Shown: piece by piece, positions 29,052 to 42,515 of the stretch
Numbering within the stretch: the first letter of the stretch is position 1
How the letters are laid out: each line of letters opens with the position of its first letter
Source of the DNA: Microbacterium sp.
GTDB taxonomy: Bacteria; Actinomycetota; Actinomycetes; Actinomycetales; Microbacteriaceae
Assembly: GCF_031180975.1 (NCBI RefSeq)
Contig: NZ_JAPSLI010000002.1
Span: 62,001-126,000, forward strand
DNA length: 64,000 nt
Reading direction: 5' to 3'
Position numbers and translations under genes: made by a program
The notes under the pieces: model-generated
The model's database searches: none
Told to the model about the DNA's origin: nothing
The model's input: the letters and a program-made list of their open reading frames with translations, nothing else

Positions 29052-30152
29052 ATGCGCATTCTGGCGGCGATGAGCGGGGGAGTCGACTCTGCGGTGGCCG
29101 CTGCGCGCGCCGTCGAGGCAGGGCACGACGTCGTCGGCGTGCACCTCGCCCTGTCCCGCGCCGGCGGCACCCTCCGCACCGGCAGTCGCGGCTGCTGCAC
29201 GATCGAGGACGCCATGGATGCCCGCCGCGCGGCCGACCGGCTCGGCATCCCGTTCTACGTGTGGGACTTCTCCGAGCGCTTCCGCGACGACGTGATCGAG
29301 GACTTCGTCTCCGAGTACAAGGCGGGCCGCACCCCCAACCCGTGCCTGCGCTGCAACGAGAAGATCAAGTTCGCCGCGCTGCTGGAGCGCGCCATCGAGC
29401 TGGGCTTCGACGCGGTGTGCACCGGCCACTACGCCACGCTCGTCGAGGGGCCGGACGGGCTGGAGCTGCACCGGGCCTCCGATTCGGCGAAGGACCAGTC
29501 ATACGTGCTCGGCGTGCTGAACGCCGATCAGCTCGCGCACACCTACTTCCCGCTCGGGTCGACCCCGTCCAAGGCGCTGGTGCGTGCCGAGGCGGAGGAG
29601 CGCGGTCTGAGCGTGGCGCAGAAACCGGACAGCCACGACATCTGCTTCATCCCGGACGGCGACACCCGCGGCTGGCTCGCCGAGAAGGTGGGCACCGCGC
29701 CGGGCGACATCGTCGACCGTTCCGGTGCCGTCGTCGGATCGCACGACGGTGCGCATGCGTTCACGGTGGGGCAGCGCCGGGGGCTGAAGCTCGGCGTCCC
29801 CGCCCCCGACGGCAAGCCGCGGTTCGTCCTCGAGGTGCGTCCGGTGTCGAACACGGTGGTGGTCGGCCCGAAGGCGGCACTGGCCACCGCCGAGATCTCC
29901 GGCGAGCGGTTCAGCTGGGCCGGCGCCGCGCCGACGGCATCCGAGTTCCCCTGCGAGGTGCAGATCCGCGCTCATGCCGAGCCGGTGCCGGCGACCGCCT
30001 TCGTGACGGATGCCGGTGTGCGGGTCCTCCCGGACGCGCCCCTGGACGGCGTCGCCCCCGGACAGAGCGCCGTGCTCTACGTCGGCACCCGCGTGCTCGG
30101 TCAGTTCACGATCGACCGCACCGTCTCGGCGGTCCCTGTCGGCGCCCCCTCA

Positions 30153-30155
<3 letters not shown>
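29052..30155 (+). CDS. mnmA: tRNA-specific 2-thiouridylase MnmA
   Basis: A 367-residue enzyme that thiolates U34 of Glu, Gln and Lys tRNAs. PP-loop [20 protein letters not shown] binds ATP; the two catalytic Cys are in [15 protein letters not shown] and [27 protein letters not shown] is conserved. The start [13 protein letters not shown] is the family start. It lies between the cysteine desulfurase and ligA, each with its own leaderless-type promoter. Confidence 0.97.
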
Positions 30156-33343
<3,188 letters not shown>

Positions 33344-35109
33344 CCGCCTCGGCCGCCGGCATCCCGCCCGCCGTCGCGGCCCTCGGTGCGGCGACCCGGC
33401 GCGCGGTCCGGCTTGATCTCGATCAGCCGTCCGGACACGCGCGTGTCGCGCAGCCTGTCGAGGACCGACGGGTCGAGGTTGGCCGGCAGCTCCACGATCG
33501 AGAAGTCGGGGCGGATGGTGATCGCGCCGAAGTCGTCGCGGCCCAGGCCGCCCTCGTTCGCGAGAGCGCCGACGATCTGGCGCGGCTCGACCCGGTGCCG
33601 GCGGCCGACCTCGATACGGTACGGGGCGTAGTCTCCGCGACCCCGGCGGGGTCCGCGTGAGTCGCGCTCGGGGCGGTCGCGGTCGCTCCGCTCGCGCGGC
33701 GGCCGGTTGTCGCGCTCGACGGCGCGGGACAACTCGTCGTTCTCGGCGTCCAGGAGCAGGGGCGTCTCGCCCTGGGCGACCACAGCCAGTGCTGCGGCCA
33801 CATCGGCCTCGGGCACGTCGTGGTTGCGGACGTAGTGCGCGATGATGTCGCGGAACCCCTCGATGCGGTGCGTCTCCTGCAGCGCGGCGGTGATCGCGTC
33901 GTCGAAGCGGGCAAGACGCGTCGAGTTCACATCCTCCGTGCTGGGCAGCTGCATCTGCGTCGGCTGCTGACGCGTGGCCTTCTCGATGTGCTTCAGCAGA
34001 TAGCGCTCGCGCGGGGTGATGAAGCTGATCGCGTCGCCGGTGCGGCCGGCGCGGCCGGTGCGGCCGATGCGGTGCACGTACGACTCGGTGTCGGTAGGGA
34101 TGTCGAAGTTGATGACATGGCTGATGCGCTCCACGTCGAGACCACGCGCCGCGACATCCGTGGCGACGAGGATGTCGAGCTTGCCATCCTTGAGCTGGTT
34201 CACGCTTCGCTCGCGCTGCACCTGCGGCACGTCGCCATTGATCGCGGCCGCCGAGTAGCCGCGGGCGCGCAGCTTCTCCGCGAGCGTCTCGGTCTCGTTC
34301 TTGGTGCGGACGAACACGATCATCCCGTCGAAGTTCTCCACCTCGAGGATGCGCGTGAGCGCGTCGACCTTCTGCGCGTAGGACACAACCAGGTAGCGCT
34401 GGGTGATGTTCGTACCCGTCGCGGTCTTCGACTTGATGCTGATCTCTTCGGGGTCGCGCAGGTACTTCTGCGCCAGGCGGCGGATCGCGGCGGGCATCGT
34501 CGCGGAGAACAGTGCGACCTGCTTCTCCTCAGGCGTCTGGGCGAGGATCTGCTCGACGTCCTCGGCGAAGCCCATCTTGAGCATCTCGTCGGCCTCGTCG
34601 AGGACGAGGTACGTCAGCTCGGACAGATCGAGGGTGCCCTTGGCGAGGTGGTCCATGATCCGGCCGGGCGTGCCGACCACGATGTGCACGCCGCGCCGCA
34701 GCGCCGACAGTTGCACGCCGTAGCCCTGGCCGCCGTAGACGGGCAGCACGTGCACGCCCTTCATCTTCGACGCGTACGACTCGAACGCCTCGCAGACCTG
34801 CAGCGCCAGCTCGCGGGTCGGCGCCAGCACCAGCGCCTGCGGCGACTTCTGCGACACGTCCAGACGTTCCAGCACAGGAAGGGCGAAGGCGGCGGTCTTG
34901 CCGGTTCCGGTCTGCGCCATGCCGACCACGTCGCGCCCGGCGAGCAGGGTCGGGATCGTCGCCGACTGGATCGGCGACGGCGACTCGTACCCGAGGTCGC
35001 GGATCGCCTTCAGCACCGGACCGGTGATGCCGAGCTCCTCGAATCCGGGCGTGGCGGGGGTGTCGGCGGCGGTCTCGGCGGGGGTGGTCTGGTCAGCAGT
35101 CACTTGCCC

Positions 35110-35115
35110 ACGATA
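35110..35115 (-). promoter_or_regulatory. -10 box TATCGT, leaderless helicase gene
   Basis: Six bases before the GTG at 35103 on the minus strand. Confidence 0.5.
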
Positions 35116-35146
35116 GTGCGTGCGCCTGGACAGGTGCTGTCCGCGC

Positions 35147-36847
35147 TCACTCCCCGCCGGTCAGCGTGAGCAGCCGCTCCTTCACCTGCAGGCGCAGCAC
35201 CTTGCCGATCAGCGACTTCGGCAGCTCGTCCACCACGAAGACACGCCTGGGGACCTTGTACGGGGTGAGGATGCCGCGGGCGAACTCGCGGACCGCCTCG
35301 ACGTCGACGTCCCGAGCGCCGTCCACGACGATCGCGGCCACCACTTCCTCACCGGAGTGGTCGCTGGGCAGACCGACGACGGCGGCGTCGGCGACATCGG
35401 GATGCTGTCGCAGCGCGCTCTCCACCTCGGTCGGAGCGACATTGAAACCGCCGGTGATGATGAGTTCCTTGATGCGGTCGACGATCCGAACGAACCCGGC
35501 CTCGTCGATCGTGACGATGTCACCGGTGCGGAACCAGCCGTCCACGAACACCGTCTCGGTCTCCTCCGGCTTGCCGTAGTACCCGGAGAACACCTGCGGG
35601 CCGCGCACCACCAGCTCGCCGGCGGATCCGGCCGGCACGTCGACGGTCGGGTCCTCCGGGTCGACGACCCGGCACTCCGTCCCGGGCAGCGGCAGGCCGA
35701 CGGTGCCGGCCACGCGGTTCTCTGCAACCGGGTTCGCCATCAGGACCGGGGAGCACTCGCTCAGGCCGTAGCCCTCCACGAGATAGCCGCCGGTCTCCTC
35801 CTCGAACGGCACCACCAGCTCGTGTGCGAGCGCCATGGCGCCGGAGATCGCGACGTCGGTGCCGGCGAGGGAGACGCCCTTCTGCTTCGCGGCGGCGAGC
35901 AGGCGCTCCGCGATGGGCGGCACGAGCGGCAGGAAGGTCGCGGGATGCTTCTTCGTCACCTCGAGTACCAGGTCGGGGTCGAACTTCGGGAACAGCACGA
36001 GCCGCGCGCCCATCGACATCGCGAACGTGAGGCACAACGTCAGCCCGTAGGCGTGGAACATGGGCAGCACCGCGTACACCACGCAGCCCTCGCCGCGGCG
36101 GATGGACGGCACCCAGGCGCGCGCCTGCGCGGCGTTCGCGAGCAGGTTGCGGTGCGTCAGCGCGGCGCCCTTCGGCGTGCCGGTGGTGCCCGACGTGTAT
36201 TGAATGATCGCGAGATCATCGGTCCCTGGCAGGGGATGGGATGCCGAAAGCGGGGCTGCGGACGCCACGTCGTCCCACGAGATCGCGCCCTTCACGCTGG
36301 CGGTGAGCGCGTCGCGCGCCTCGCGCGCCTTCGCGACGGGAAGCCTCAGCGCCAGACGGGTCGGCAGCGGCATCGCGCGGGTGACGTCGACAGAGATGAG
36401 GTTCGTCACGGCGAGGTCGGCGGGGAAGTCATGCACGGTCGCGACGACCTTGCTCCACACGATCGCGGTTCTCGCGCCGTGGTCCTCGAACTGCTTGCGC
36501 AGCTCCCGGGCGGTGTACAGCGGGTTGTGTTCGACGACCACTGCGCCGATGCGCAGCACCGCGTAGAACGCGACGATGTGCTGCGGGCAGTTCGGCAGCA
36601 CGATCGCCACCGGGTCGCCGGCCTTGACGCCCAGGTCGCGCAGCCCCGCGGCGGCGCGATCGATGGCGGCCTGCAGGTCGCGGTACGTGGTCTCCCTGCC
36701 GAAGAACTGCAGCGCGGGTGCATCGGGGTAGTCGCGTGCGGATGCCGCCACGATGTCGACCAGTGAGCCGGAGACCTGGTCCAAATCCTCCGGCACGCCC
36801 TCGGCGTAGCTGGCGGTCCACGGGCGCGGAGGATCGAACGTCGTCAC
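35147..36847 (-). CDS. Long-chain-fatty-acid--CoA ligase (AMP-binding)
   Basis: A 566-residue ANL-family enzyme that activates fatty acids to acyl-CoA via an acyl-adenylate. Motifs: IQYTSGTTGTPKGAALTHRN (P-loop), VEGYGLSECSPVLMANPV, GWFRTGDIVTIDEAGFVRI, and the final catalytic Lys in LPKSLIGKVLRLQVK. It is single-gene, divergent from gatC across 57 bases, with both promoters inside that gap. The chain-length preference cannot be read from the sequence; other acyl-CoA ligases share these motifs. Confidence 0.92.
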   Translation of the reverse strand: MTTFDPPRPWTASYAEGVPEDLDQVSGSLVDIVAASARDYPDAPALQFFGRETTYRDLQAAIDRAAAGLRDLGVKAGDPVAIVLPNCPQHIVAFYAVLRIGAVVVEHNPLYTARELRKQFEDHGARTAIVWSKVVATVHDFPADLAVTNLISVDVTRAMPLPTRLALRLPVAKAREARDALTASVKGAISWDDVASAAPLSASHPLPGTDDLAIIQYTSGTTGTPKGAALTHRNLLANAAQARAWVPSIRRGEGCVVYAVLPMFHAYGLTLCLTFAMSMGARLVLFPKFDPDLVLEVTKKHPATFLPLVPPIAERLLAAAKQKGVSLAGTDVAISGAMALAHELVVPFEEETGGYLVEGYGLSECSPVLMANPVAENRVAGTVGLPLPGTECRVVDPEDPTVDVPAGSAGELVVRGPQVFSGYYGKPEETETVFVDGWFRTGDIVTIDEAGFVRIVDRIKELIITGGFNVAPTEVESALRQHPDVADAAVVGLPSDHSGEEVVAAIVVDGARDVDVEAVREFARGILTPYKVPRRVFVVDELPKSLIGKVLRLQVKERLLTLTGGE

Positions 36848-36853
36848 CGTTCC

Positions 36854-36859
36854 ACCCTA
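36854..36859 (-). promoter_or_regulatory. -10 box TAGGGT, leaderless acyl-CoA ligase
   Basis: Six bases before the GTG at 36847; back to back with the gatC promoter. Confidence 0.45.
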
Positions 36860-36892
36860 CGCGGGCCGGTCGGCGCGGCCGGCGCGCTCTCC

Positions 36893-36898
36893 TAGACT
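36893..36898 (+). promoter_or_regulatory. -10 box TAGACT, leaderless gatC
   Basis: Six bases before GTG 36905 and three before GTG 36902. The six-base rule seen elsewhere in the window favours 36905 as the gatC start. Confidence 0.5.
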
Positions 36899-36904
36899 GG
36901 GGTG

Positions 36905-37204
36905 GTGTCTGAAATCACCCCCGATCTCGTACGCCATCTCGGCGTGCTCGCGCGCATCCAGCTCACCGACGACGAGGTGACCAGCCTCACCGGCCAGCTC
37001 GACGCCATCGTCGACAACATCGCCAAGGTGTCCGAAGTCGCAACGCCCGAGGTGCCGGCGACCAGCCACCCGATCGCGCTGAGCAACGTGTTCCGCCCCG
37101 ACGAGGTCGGGCAGACGCTGACGCTCGAGCAGACGCTGAAGAATGCACCGGATGCCGCCGACGGGCGCTTCCGTGTCACCGCCATCCTGGGAGAAGAGCA
37201 GTGA
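36905..37204 (+). CDS. gatC: Asp-tRNA(Asn)/Glu-tRNA(Gln) amidotransferase subunit C
   Basis: A 99-residue subunit that stabilises GatA in the amidotransferase converting misacylated Glu-tRNA(Gln) or Asp-tRNA(Asn). [20 protein letters not shown] and [20 protein letters not shown] are typical. Two tandem GTG codons (36902, 36905) are possible starts. It overlaps gatA by four bases, so gatC-gatA-gatB form one operon. Confidence 0.95.
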   Translation: MSEITPDLVRHLGVLARIQLTDDEVTSLTGQLDAIVDNIAKVSEVATPEVPATSHPIALSNVFRPDEVGQTLTLEQTLKNAPDAADGRFRVTAILGEEQ

Positions 37205-38715
37205 GCGACATCATTCGGCTCAGCGCCGCCGAACTCGGCGAGAAGATCGCCGCCGGCGAACTCTCCAGCGTCGACGCGACGCAGGCGCACCTGGACCGCA
37301 TCGCCGCCGTCGACGGCGACGTGCACGCCTTCCTGCACGTGAACGAGCACGCCCTCGCGGCGGCCGCTGAGGTGGACGCACGCCGTGCCGCAGGCGAACA
37401 GCTCGGCCCGATCGCGGGCGTCCCGCTTGCGATCAAGGATGTGCTGGTCACCACCGACCAGCCCTCCACGAGCGGCTCCAAGATCCTCGAAGGGTACATG
37501 TCGCCGTTCGACGCCACGGTCGTGGCGCGCTCGCGCGCAGCGGGGCTCGTCCCGCTCGGCAAGACCAACATGGACGAGTTCGCCATGGGCTCCTCCACCG
37601 AGCACTCCGCGTACGGGCCCACCCGCAACCCGTGGGACCTCGACCGCATCCCGGGTGGATCCGGGGGTGGGTCGGCCGCGGCCGTCGCCGCCTTCGAGGC
37701 CCCGCTGGCGCTCGGCTCCGACACCGGCGGCTCGATCCGCCAGCCCGCGCACGTGACGGGCACCGTCGGCATCAAGCCGACCTACGGCGGCGTCAGCCGC
37801 TACGGTGCCATCGCGCTGGCATCCAGCCTCGACCAGGTGGGTCCCGTGACCCGCACTGTCCTGGACTCGGGTCTGCTGCACGACGTGATCGGCGGCCACG
37901 ACCCGAAGGACTCCACCTCGCTCACCGACGAGTGGCCCTCTTTCGCTGCCGCCGCCCGCGAGGGCGCCTCCGGCGAGGTGCTGAAGGGGCTCAAGGTCGG
38001 TGTGATCCGCGAGCTGCCCGACTCCGGATTCCAGGCCGGCGTCGCGGCATCCTTCCACGCCTCGCTCGAACTGATGCAGAAGCACGGCGCGGAGATCGTC
38101 GAGATCTCGGCACCGCACTTCGAGTACGGCGTCGCCGCCTACTACCTCATCCTCCCCGCGGAGGCGTCCAGCAACCTGGCCAAGTTCGACTCGGTGCGTT
38201 TCGGCATGCGCGTCACGCCGTCCGGCGCCCCGACGGTCGAGGACGTCATGTCCGCCACCCGTGAGGCGGGGTTCGGACCCGAGGTGAAGCGCCGCATCAT
38301 CCTGGGCACCTATGCGCTGTCGGCCGGGTACTACGACGCTTACTACGGCAGCGCCCAGAAGGTGCGCACGCTCATCCAGCGCGACTTCGACGCCGCGTTC
38401 GGTGAGGTCGACGTGATCGCCACTCCGTCGGCCCCGACGACGGCGTTCCGCATCGGTGAGAAGATCGACGATCCCCTGCAGATGTACCTCAACGACCTCA
38501 CGACGATCCCGGCGAACCTCGCGGGCGTCCCCGGCATCTCGATCCCGTCGGGTCTCGCCGACGAGGACGGGCTGCCGGTCGGCATCCAGTTCCTCGCCCC
38601 CGCGCGCGAGGACGCCCGCCTGTACCGCGTCGGTGCGGCCCTGGAGGCTGCGCTTCTCGACTCGTGGGGCGGACCACTGCTCGACAAGGCCCCCGCCCTG
38701 GGAGGAGACCGCTGA
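37201..38715 (+). CDS. gatA: Asp-tRNA(Asn)/Glu-tRNA(Gln) amidotransferase subunit A
   Basis: A 504-residue amidase-signature protein that releases ammonia from glutamine. The Ser-cisSer-Lys triad is visible as Lys in [14 protein letters not shown], the Gly/Ser stretch [16 protein letters not shown] and the nucleophile in [17 protein letters not shown] 37201 overlaps gatC; the stop overlaps the gatB ATG by one base. Confidence 0.97.
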   Translation: MSDIIRLSAAELGEKIAAGELSSVDATQAHLDRIAAVDGDVHAFLHVNEHALAAAAEVDARRAAGEQLGPIAGVPLAIKDVLVTTDQPSTSGSKILEGYMSPFDATVVARSRAAGLVPLGKTNMDEFAMGSSTEHSAYGPTRNPWDLDRIPGGSGGGSAAAVAAFEAPLALGSDTGGSIRQPAHVTGTVGIKPTYGGVSRYGAIALASSLDQVGPVTRTVLDSGLLHDVIGGHDPKDSTSLTDEWPSFAAAAREGASGEVLKGLKVGVIRELPDSGFQAGVAASFHASLELMQKHGAEIVEISAPHFEYGVAAYYLILPAEASSNLAKFDSVRFGMRVTPSGAPTVEDVMSATREAGFGPEVKRRIILGTYALSAGYYDAYYGSAQKVRTLIQRDFDAAFGEVDVIATPSAPTTAFRIGEKIDDPLQMYLNDLTTIPANLAGVPGISIPSGLADEDGLPVGIQFLAPAREDARLYRVGAALEAALLDSWGGPLLDKAPALGGDR

Positions 38716-40229
38716 TGGCCGCTGCCAAGCTCATGGACTACGACAAGGCTCTCGAACTGTTCGAGCCCGTCCTCGGCTTCGAGGTGCACGTCGAGCTGAA
38801 CACCCGCACCAAGATGTTCTCCGACGCGCCGAATCCCGCCAATGACGAGTTCCACGGTGCCGAGCCGAACACGCTGATCGCCCCCGTCGACCTGGGCCTT
38901 CCCGGGTCTCTTCCGGTGGTGAACGAGACCGCCGTGCGCTCTTCGATCAGCCTCGGGCTGGCGCTGGGATGCTCGATCGCCCCGTCCAGTCGGTTCGCCA
39001 GGAAGAACTACTTCTACCCCGACCTGGGCAAGAACTACCAGATCTCCCAGTACGACGAGCCCATCGCTTTCGAGGGCTCGGTCGAGGTGGAGCTCGAGGA
39101 CGGCACTCTGGTGACCATTCCGATCGAGCGCGCCCACATGGAGGAGGACGCCGGGAAGCTCACCCACATGGGTGGCGCGACCGGCCGCATCCAGGGCGCC
39201 GAGTACTCGCTGGTGGACTACAACCGCGCCGGTGTGCCGCTGGTCGAGATCGTCACCAAGCCGATCTTCGGCACCGAGCATCGCGCGCCGGAGGTCGCCA
39301 AGGCGTACGTGCAGACCATCCGCGACATCGTGCGCGCGCTGGGCATCTCCGAAGCGCGCCTGGAGCGCGGCAACCTTCGCTGCGACGCCAACGTGTCGCT
39401 GCGCCCCCGCGGGCAGGAGAAGCTCGGCACCCGCACCGAGACGAAGAACGTCAACTCCATGCGCTCCGTCGAGCGGGCTGTGCGCTACGAGATCCAGCGT
39501 CAGGCGCAGATCCTCGCGGACGGCGGCACCATCGTGCAGGAGACCAGGCACTGGCACGAGGACACCGGGGTCACCTCCCCGGGGCGTCCGAAGTCGGATG
39601 CCGACGACTACCGCTACTTTCCGGAGCCCGACCTGCTGCCCGTGCAGCCCGCGCCCGAGCTGATCGAGCAGCTGCGCGCCGCGCTGCCTGAACAGCCCGT
39701 CGCCCGTCGGCGCCGCCTGATGGCGGAGTGGGGCTTCACCGACCTGGAGTTCCAGGACGTCCGCAACGGGGGCCTGCTGGACGAGGTAGAGGCGACCATC
39801 GCCGCCGGCGCATCGCCCGCCGCCGCGCGCAAGTGGTGGACCGGTGAGATCACGCGCATCGCGAACGCCCAGGAGCGCGACGCCGCATTGTTGGTGTCGC
39901 CCGCCGACGTCGCCGCGCTGCAGCAGCTCGTCGCGGCCGGCACCCTGACCGACAAGCTCGCCCGGCAGGTGCTGGAAGGCGTCATCGCCGGTGAAGGCAC
40001 GCCGCAGGAGGTCGTCGACGCGCGCGGACTCGCCGTCGTCTCCGACGATGGGGCGCTCGTCGCTGCGATCGACGACGCCCTGGCCGCGCAGCCGGACGTG
40101 CTGGCCAAGATCCAGGACGGCAAGGTGCAGGCCGCGGGTGCCATCATCGGCGCGGTCATGAAGGCCATGAAGGGGCAGGCGGACGCCGCCCGCGTGCGCG
40201 AGCTCATCCTGGAGCGCGCCGCCCAGTAG
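38715..40229 (+). CDS. gatB: Asp-tRNA(Asn)/Glu-tRNA(Gln) amidotransferase subunit B
   Basis: A 504-residue subunit that binds the misacylated tRNA and activates its acid group with [43 protein letters not shown] and the C-terminal YqeY-like tail ([20 protein letters not shown]) are conserved. The start [15 protein letters not shown] at 38715 follows GGAGGAG; the frame extends upstream inside gatA. Last gene of the operon; a large inverted repeat follows. Confidence 0.97.
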   Translation: MAAAKLMDYDKALELFEPVLGFEVHVELNTRTKMFSDAPNPANDEFHGAEPNTLIAPVDLGLPGSLPVVNETAVRSSISLGLALGCSIAPSSRFARKNYFYPDLGKNYQISQYDEPIAFEGSVEVELEDGTLVTIPIERAHMEEDAGKLTHMGGATGRIQGAEYSLVDYNRAGVPLVEIVTKPIFGTEHRAPEVAKAYVQTIRDIVRALGISEARLERGNLRCDANVSLRPRGQEKLGTRTETKNVNSMRSVERAVRYEIQRQAQILADGGTIVQETRHWHEDTGVTSPGRPKSDADDYRYFPEPDLLPVQPAPELIEQLRAALPEQPVARRRRLMAEWGFTDLEFQDVRNGGLLDEVEATIAAGASPAAARKWWTGEITRIANAQERDAALLVSPADVAALQQLVAAGTLTDKLARQVLEGVIAGEGTPQEVVDARGLAVVSDDGALVAAIDDALAAQPDVLAKIQDGKVQAAGAIIGAVMKAMKGQADAARVRELILERAAQ

Positions 40230-40291
40230 CCCCGCGTCTCCCGGCATCCCCCGCCTCCCTCATCCCGGCCCCGGCAGACCCTCCATCTCGG

Positions 40292-40358
40292 GTTTGGGGC
40301 GGATTCTCGACTTTGGGGCGGGCGACAACCGCCCCGAACGCGAGAATCCGCCCCAAAC
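40292..40358. repeat. 67-bp snapback element between gatB and dinB
   Basis: Two 30-base arms (40292-40321 and 40329-40358) flank the loop GCGACAA; 27 of 30 positions pair by Watson-Crick and one more is a G-T wobble. Each arm itself carries two copies of a TTTGGGGCGG-type decamer flanking ATTCTCG. It may terminate gatCAB transcription or be a mobile REP-type element. It ends 12 bases before the dinB -10 box. Confidence 0.8.
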
Positions 40359-40370
40359 GGGTGGGGGAGG

Positions 40371-40376
40371 GAGAAT
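40371..40376 (+). promoter_or_regulatory. -10 box GAGAAT, leaderless dinB
   Basis: Six bases before the ATG at 40383. Its -35 region falls inside the right arm of the snapback element. I saw no LexA-box pattern next to it. Confidence 0.4.
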
Positions 40377-40382
40377 GGAGGG

Positions 40383-41615
40383 ATGGGACGCGGGGACGGA
40401 TCGGGACGCATCGTCTCGCCGGCGGATGCCGATGACACCGGCGCCGGGATCCTGCACGTCGACATGGACGCGTTCTACGCAGCCGTCGAGGTGCTGCACG
40501 ACCCGTCCTTGCGCGGACTGCCCCTGATCATCGGCTCGCCGGACGGCAGGTCGGTGGTCTCCAGCGCGTCCTACGAGGCGCGCCGCTACGGCGTGCGCTC
40601 CGCGATGCCGGTGGCGCAGGCGATCCGGCTGTGTCCGACGGCACGCATCGTGCCCCCGGACTTCACCCGCTATCGCGCCGTCTCCGCGCAGGTGATGGCG
40701 ATCTTCGAGCAGATCACGCCGCTCGTCGAACCGCTCTCCATCGACGAGGCGTTCCTCGACGTCCGAGGCGCCCGGCGGTTGTGGGGGAGTCCACGCGAGA
40801 TCGGTGCGCTGATCCGACGGCGGGTGGCCGACGAGGTCGGCATCACCTGCAGCGTGGGCGTCGCCGCCACCAAGCACGTCGCGAAGATGGCCTCGACCAT
40901 CGCGAAACCCGACGGGATGCTGGTGGTCGCGGCCACGGATACCGCCGACTTCCTCGCGCCGCGACCGGTGCGGGCGATGTGGGGCGTCGGGCCGAAGGCC
41001 GCCGAGGCGCTCGAGGCGCGCGGCATCCGTCTCATCCGCGACATCCGCGCGGCGTCCGCCTCCACGCTGGAACGGGCCGTCGGCCCGGGACTCGCAGCAC
41101 GCATCCGCGAGCTCGCCGACGGGCACGACCCGCGTCCCGTCGAGACGCACCGCGCTGAGAAGAGCCTCGGCCACGAGGAGACCTTCGAACGCGACGTCAC
41201 CGACCGTGACCTGCTGCGTTCCGAGCTGCTGCGGCTCGCCGACCGCGTGGCGGTGCGGCTGCGGCGCGCGGAATGGGAGGCGGGGGTCGTGGCGATCAAG
41301 ATCCGCTTCGCGGACTTCACCACGCTGACGCGGTCGCAGTCGCTGCCCGAGCCCACGTCGCTCGGCCAGCGGATCGGCGACGTGGCCCGGAGCCTGTTCG
41401 ACGACATCGAGCGGCACGACCCTGTGCGCCTGGTCGGGGTGCGCGCGGAGCGTCTCCGGCCCGCCGGAGGGGCGATCGCGCTGTGGGACGAGGACGAGGA
41501 CTGGCGTCGGGTCGAAGGCACGCTCGATGAGGCGCGGTCGAAGTTCGGGGCCGCCATGATCACCCGCGCCCGGCACCTCGGCGCGCGTGAGCGTCCGGGC
41601 GGTGGGCTAGCGTAG
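40383..41615 (+). CDS. dinB: DNA polymerase IV (Y family)
   Basis: A 410-residue translesion polymerase. Catalytic acids are in LHVDMDAFYAAVEV and LSIDEAFLDVRGARR; VSSASYEARRYGVRSAMP and CSVGVAATKHVAKMAS are palm/finger motifs, followed by helix-hairpin-helix and little-finger regions. The C-terminus lacks an obvious beta-clamp motif at the very end, but QSLPEPTSLG lies in the usual little-finger area. It ends five bases before a small Gly-rich protein gene. Confidence 0.94.
   Translation: MGRGDGSGRIVSPADADDTGAGILHVDMDAFYAAVEVLHDPSLRGLPLIIGSPDGRSVVSSASYEARRYGVRSAMPVAQAIRLCPTARIVPPDFTRYRAVSAQVMAIFEQITPLVEPLSIDEAFLDVRGARRLWGSPREIGALIRRRVADEVGITCSVGVAATKHVAKMASTIAKPDGMLVVAATDTADFLAPRPVRAMWGVGPKAAEALEARGIRLIRDIRAASASTLERAVGPGLAARIRELADGHDPRPVETHRAEKSLGHEETFERDVTDRDLLRSELLRLADRVAVRLRRAEWEAGVVAIKIRFADFTTLTRSQSLPEPTSLGQRIGDVARSLFDDIERHDPVRLVGVRAERLRPAGGAIALWDEDEDWRRVEGTLDEARSKFGAAMITRARHLGARERPGGGLA
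41608..41613 (+). promoter_or_regulatory. -10 box TAGCGT, leaderless start at 41620
   Basis: Six bases before the ATG; overlaps the dinB stop codon region. The same TAGCGT precedes msrA. Confidence 0.45.
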
Positions 41616-41619
41616 CTGC

Positions 41620-41910
41620 ATGCCTCACATCGCACTGGAACTCGGACGCAACGCCGCCTCCTTCGGCGTGCAGACCGCCTACGGTGAGCCGCAGCAGGTC
41701 GACGGAGCCCAGTTCACTCCGGTGGCTCTGACGCTCACCGGCTTCGGCGGCGGAAACATGGACGACAGCGCGGGTGGCGGAGGAGGCGGCGGCGTCGCGA
41801 TCCCGCTCGGCGTGTACGTCCGCCGCGAGGAGGGTCTGCGGTTCGAACCCAACTTCGTCTCCCTGCTCGCCGTCGCCATCCCGTTCGTCTGGACGGCGGT
41901 CGCGCCCTGA
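41620..41910 (+). CDS. Small Gly-rich protein of unknown function
   Basis: A 96-residue protein. An N-terminal soluble part (MPHIALELGRNAASFGVQTA) leads to a run of seven Gly residues after DDSAG, then IPLGVYVRREEGLRFEPN and a hydrophobic C-terminus SLLAVAIPFVWTAVAP. The poly-Gly followed by a beta-type stretch recalls GerW/YtfJ-like sporulation-associated proteins, but similarity by eye is weak. No assignment is made. Confidence 0.7.
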   Translation: MPHIALELGRNAASFGVQTAYGEPQQVDGAQFTPVALTLTGFGGGNMDDSAGGGGGGGVAIPLGVYVRREEGLRFEPNFVSLLAVAIPFVWTAVAP

Positions 41911-41922
41911 GCCGCGTCATCC

Positions 41923-42504
41923 GTGCACTCAAGAAGTGACGACCCGTTCGCGGACGCGTTGGCGGCCGCGGTGGAGCGGATCGGCGCAGCGGTGCGCGCT
42001 GTCGCCGCATCGAATCCGGTCGTCCTGATCGACGGCCGCAGCGGCGCGGGCAAGAGCAGCCTGGCGACCCGGTTGCGGCGCGGCTGGCCGCTCAGCGGGC
42101 CCGTCCAGGTCGTCGCACTCGACTCGCTCTACCCGGGGTGGGAGGGCTTGGAGGCAGGCGCGGATGCCGCCACCGAGCGCATCCTGTTGCCGCATGCCCG
42201 CGGGGTGATCGGGATCTGGCGACGGTGGGACTGGGATCGCGAAGAGGAGGCCGAGGCCCACGCCGTCGATCCCGCGCTCGCACTCATCGTGGAAGGCTGC
42301 GGTGCGCTCACCGCCCGGGCGGCACGGCTCGCGGATGTCACGGTCTGGGTGGACGGACCCGCCGCGTCGCGCAGGCAGCGCGCGCTGGAGCGTGACGGCG
42401 ACGGCTTACGCGCGCACTGGGACATGTGGGCGCGGCAGGAGGAAGAGCACATCGCGCGTCACGATCCCGTCTCGCTGGCGCACGTGCGGGTGCAGACCCC
42501 CTAG
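41923..42504 (+). CDS. P-loop ATPase/uridine-kinase-like protein
   Basis: A 193-residue protein with a clear Walker A, VLIDGRSGAGKSSLATRLRR, near residues 33-52, a possible acidic site in VVALDSLYPGWEG, and IVEGCGALTARAARLADVTV further on. The layout resembles small nucleoside or phosphoribulokinase-type kinases. The substrate is unknown. GTG 41923 gives VHSRSDDPFADAL; no strong ribosome site is visible, so the start is tentative. It converges with the DUF2017 gene, 11 bases apart. Confidence 0.78.
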   Translation: MHSRSDDPFADALAAAVERIGAAVRAVAASNPVVLIDGRSGAGKSSLATRLRRGWPLSGPVQVVALDSLYPGWEGLEAGADAATERILLPHARGVIGIWRRWDWDREEEAEAHAVDPALALIVEGCGALTARAARLADVTVWVDGPAASRRQRALERDGDGLRAHWDMWARQEEEHIARHDPVSLAHVRVQTP

Positions 42505-42515
42505 CTCGGGCCCGG

